From Verrucomicrobiales bacterium (lineage in GTDB: Bacteria; Verrucomicrobiota; Verrucomicrobiia; Verrucomicrobiales; DEV007): a stretch of DNA of 5,266 nt. The notes under the pieces are model-generated. The model was not told where the DNA came from and made no database searches. It was given only the letters and a program-made list of their open reading frames with translations. The DNA is taken from contig SLGN01000011.1 of assembly GCA_007123695.1 (NCBI GenBank), forward strand, positions 1 through 5,266, in the 5' to 3' direction. Of the stretch, positions 5,140 to 5,266 are shown piece by piece (the stretch's first letter is position 1; every line of letters begins with the position of its first letter). A program made the translations under genes and the position numbers.

Positions 5140-5266
5140 ATGAGACATAGAAGCAAAACCGTAAAGCTCCAGCGCGACAAGGCGCACCGCGAGGCCCTGC
5201 TGCGCAACCTCGCCGCCAGCCTGATCGAGCACCGCCGCATAACCACGACCCTCGCGAAGGCCAAGG
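5140..5266 (+). CDS. rplQ: 50S ribosomal protein L17, N-terminal part (cut by the right window edge)
   Basis: The frame begins [20 protein letters not shown] and continues through [11 protein letters not shown] and [11 protein letters not shown], 42 codons before the window ends. Family knowledge: 'MRHR...KL.R...HR.A..RN...SLI.H.RI.TTLAKAK' is the diagnostic L17 start. L17 is a large-subunit protein near the exit tunnel. It follows rpoA with a 72-nt spacer that is very C-rich and contains no SD or clear promoter, so it is probably cotranscribed with rpoA, the usual gene order at the end of the alpha operon. The ATG at 5140 is the natural L17 start. Confidence 0.97.
   Translation, partial: MRHRSKTVKLQRDKAHREALLRNLAASLIEHRRITTTLAKAK

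Overview
The window is a GC-rich chromosomal segment that holds housekeeping genes and ordinary accessory genes. The predicted RNA polymerase alpha subunit is the best taxonomic marker. It opens with LAPFEIPDRLVKDE followed by SYAKFVAEPFEAGFGHTIGN, which from memory resembles alpha subunits of Verrucomicrobiota; this is an inference from recall, not a search. The absence of Shine-Dalgarno sequences and the C-rich leaders fit a phylum that does not depend on strong SD pairing. I see no insertion sequence, phage gene, CRISPR array, tRNA or rRNA.

Layout. Positions 1-1393 carry a minus-strand pair: a secreted, helix-rich protein of unknown function (356-1393), then, after 8 nt, the N-terminus of a GspE/PilB-type secretion or pilus ATPase (1-347, cut by the window edge). 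The intergenic region at 1394-1595 is divergent. It holds one candidate promoter in each direction and three GTTTCG hexamers phased exactly 11 bp apart. On the plus strand follow a small exported DUF2141-like protein (1596-2024) and a DapA-superfamily class I aldolase/lyase (2139-3086). The aldolase keeps the Schiff-base lysine but has lost DapA substrate-binding residues. A short convergent gap (3087-3167) contains a (GATTCC)3 repeat and a weak terminator-like hairpin.

A P-loop NTPase/kinase-like protein lies on the minus strand (3168-3776). Across a second divergent region (3777-3990) comes rpoA (3991-5067), then the start of rplQ (5140 to the window end). The rpoA leader contains a candidate promoter whose spacer is a TTTCC-GGAAA-TTTCC palindromic array, and further down a perfect 7-bp hairpin with a TTGG tetraloop. 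rpoA and rplQ are the tail of the classical alpha operon, but rpsM-rpsK-rpsD are not upstream, so rpoA here seems to start its own transcription unit.

I found no convincing undescribed multi-gene system. The most useful leads are regulatory (phased hexamers, palindromic array, rpoA leader hairpin, SD-less starts) together with the uncharacterised secreted protein coupled to the GspE/PilB ATPase.
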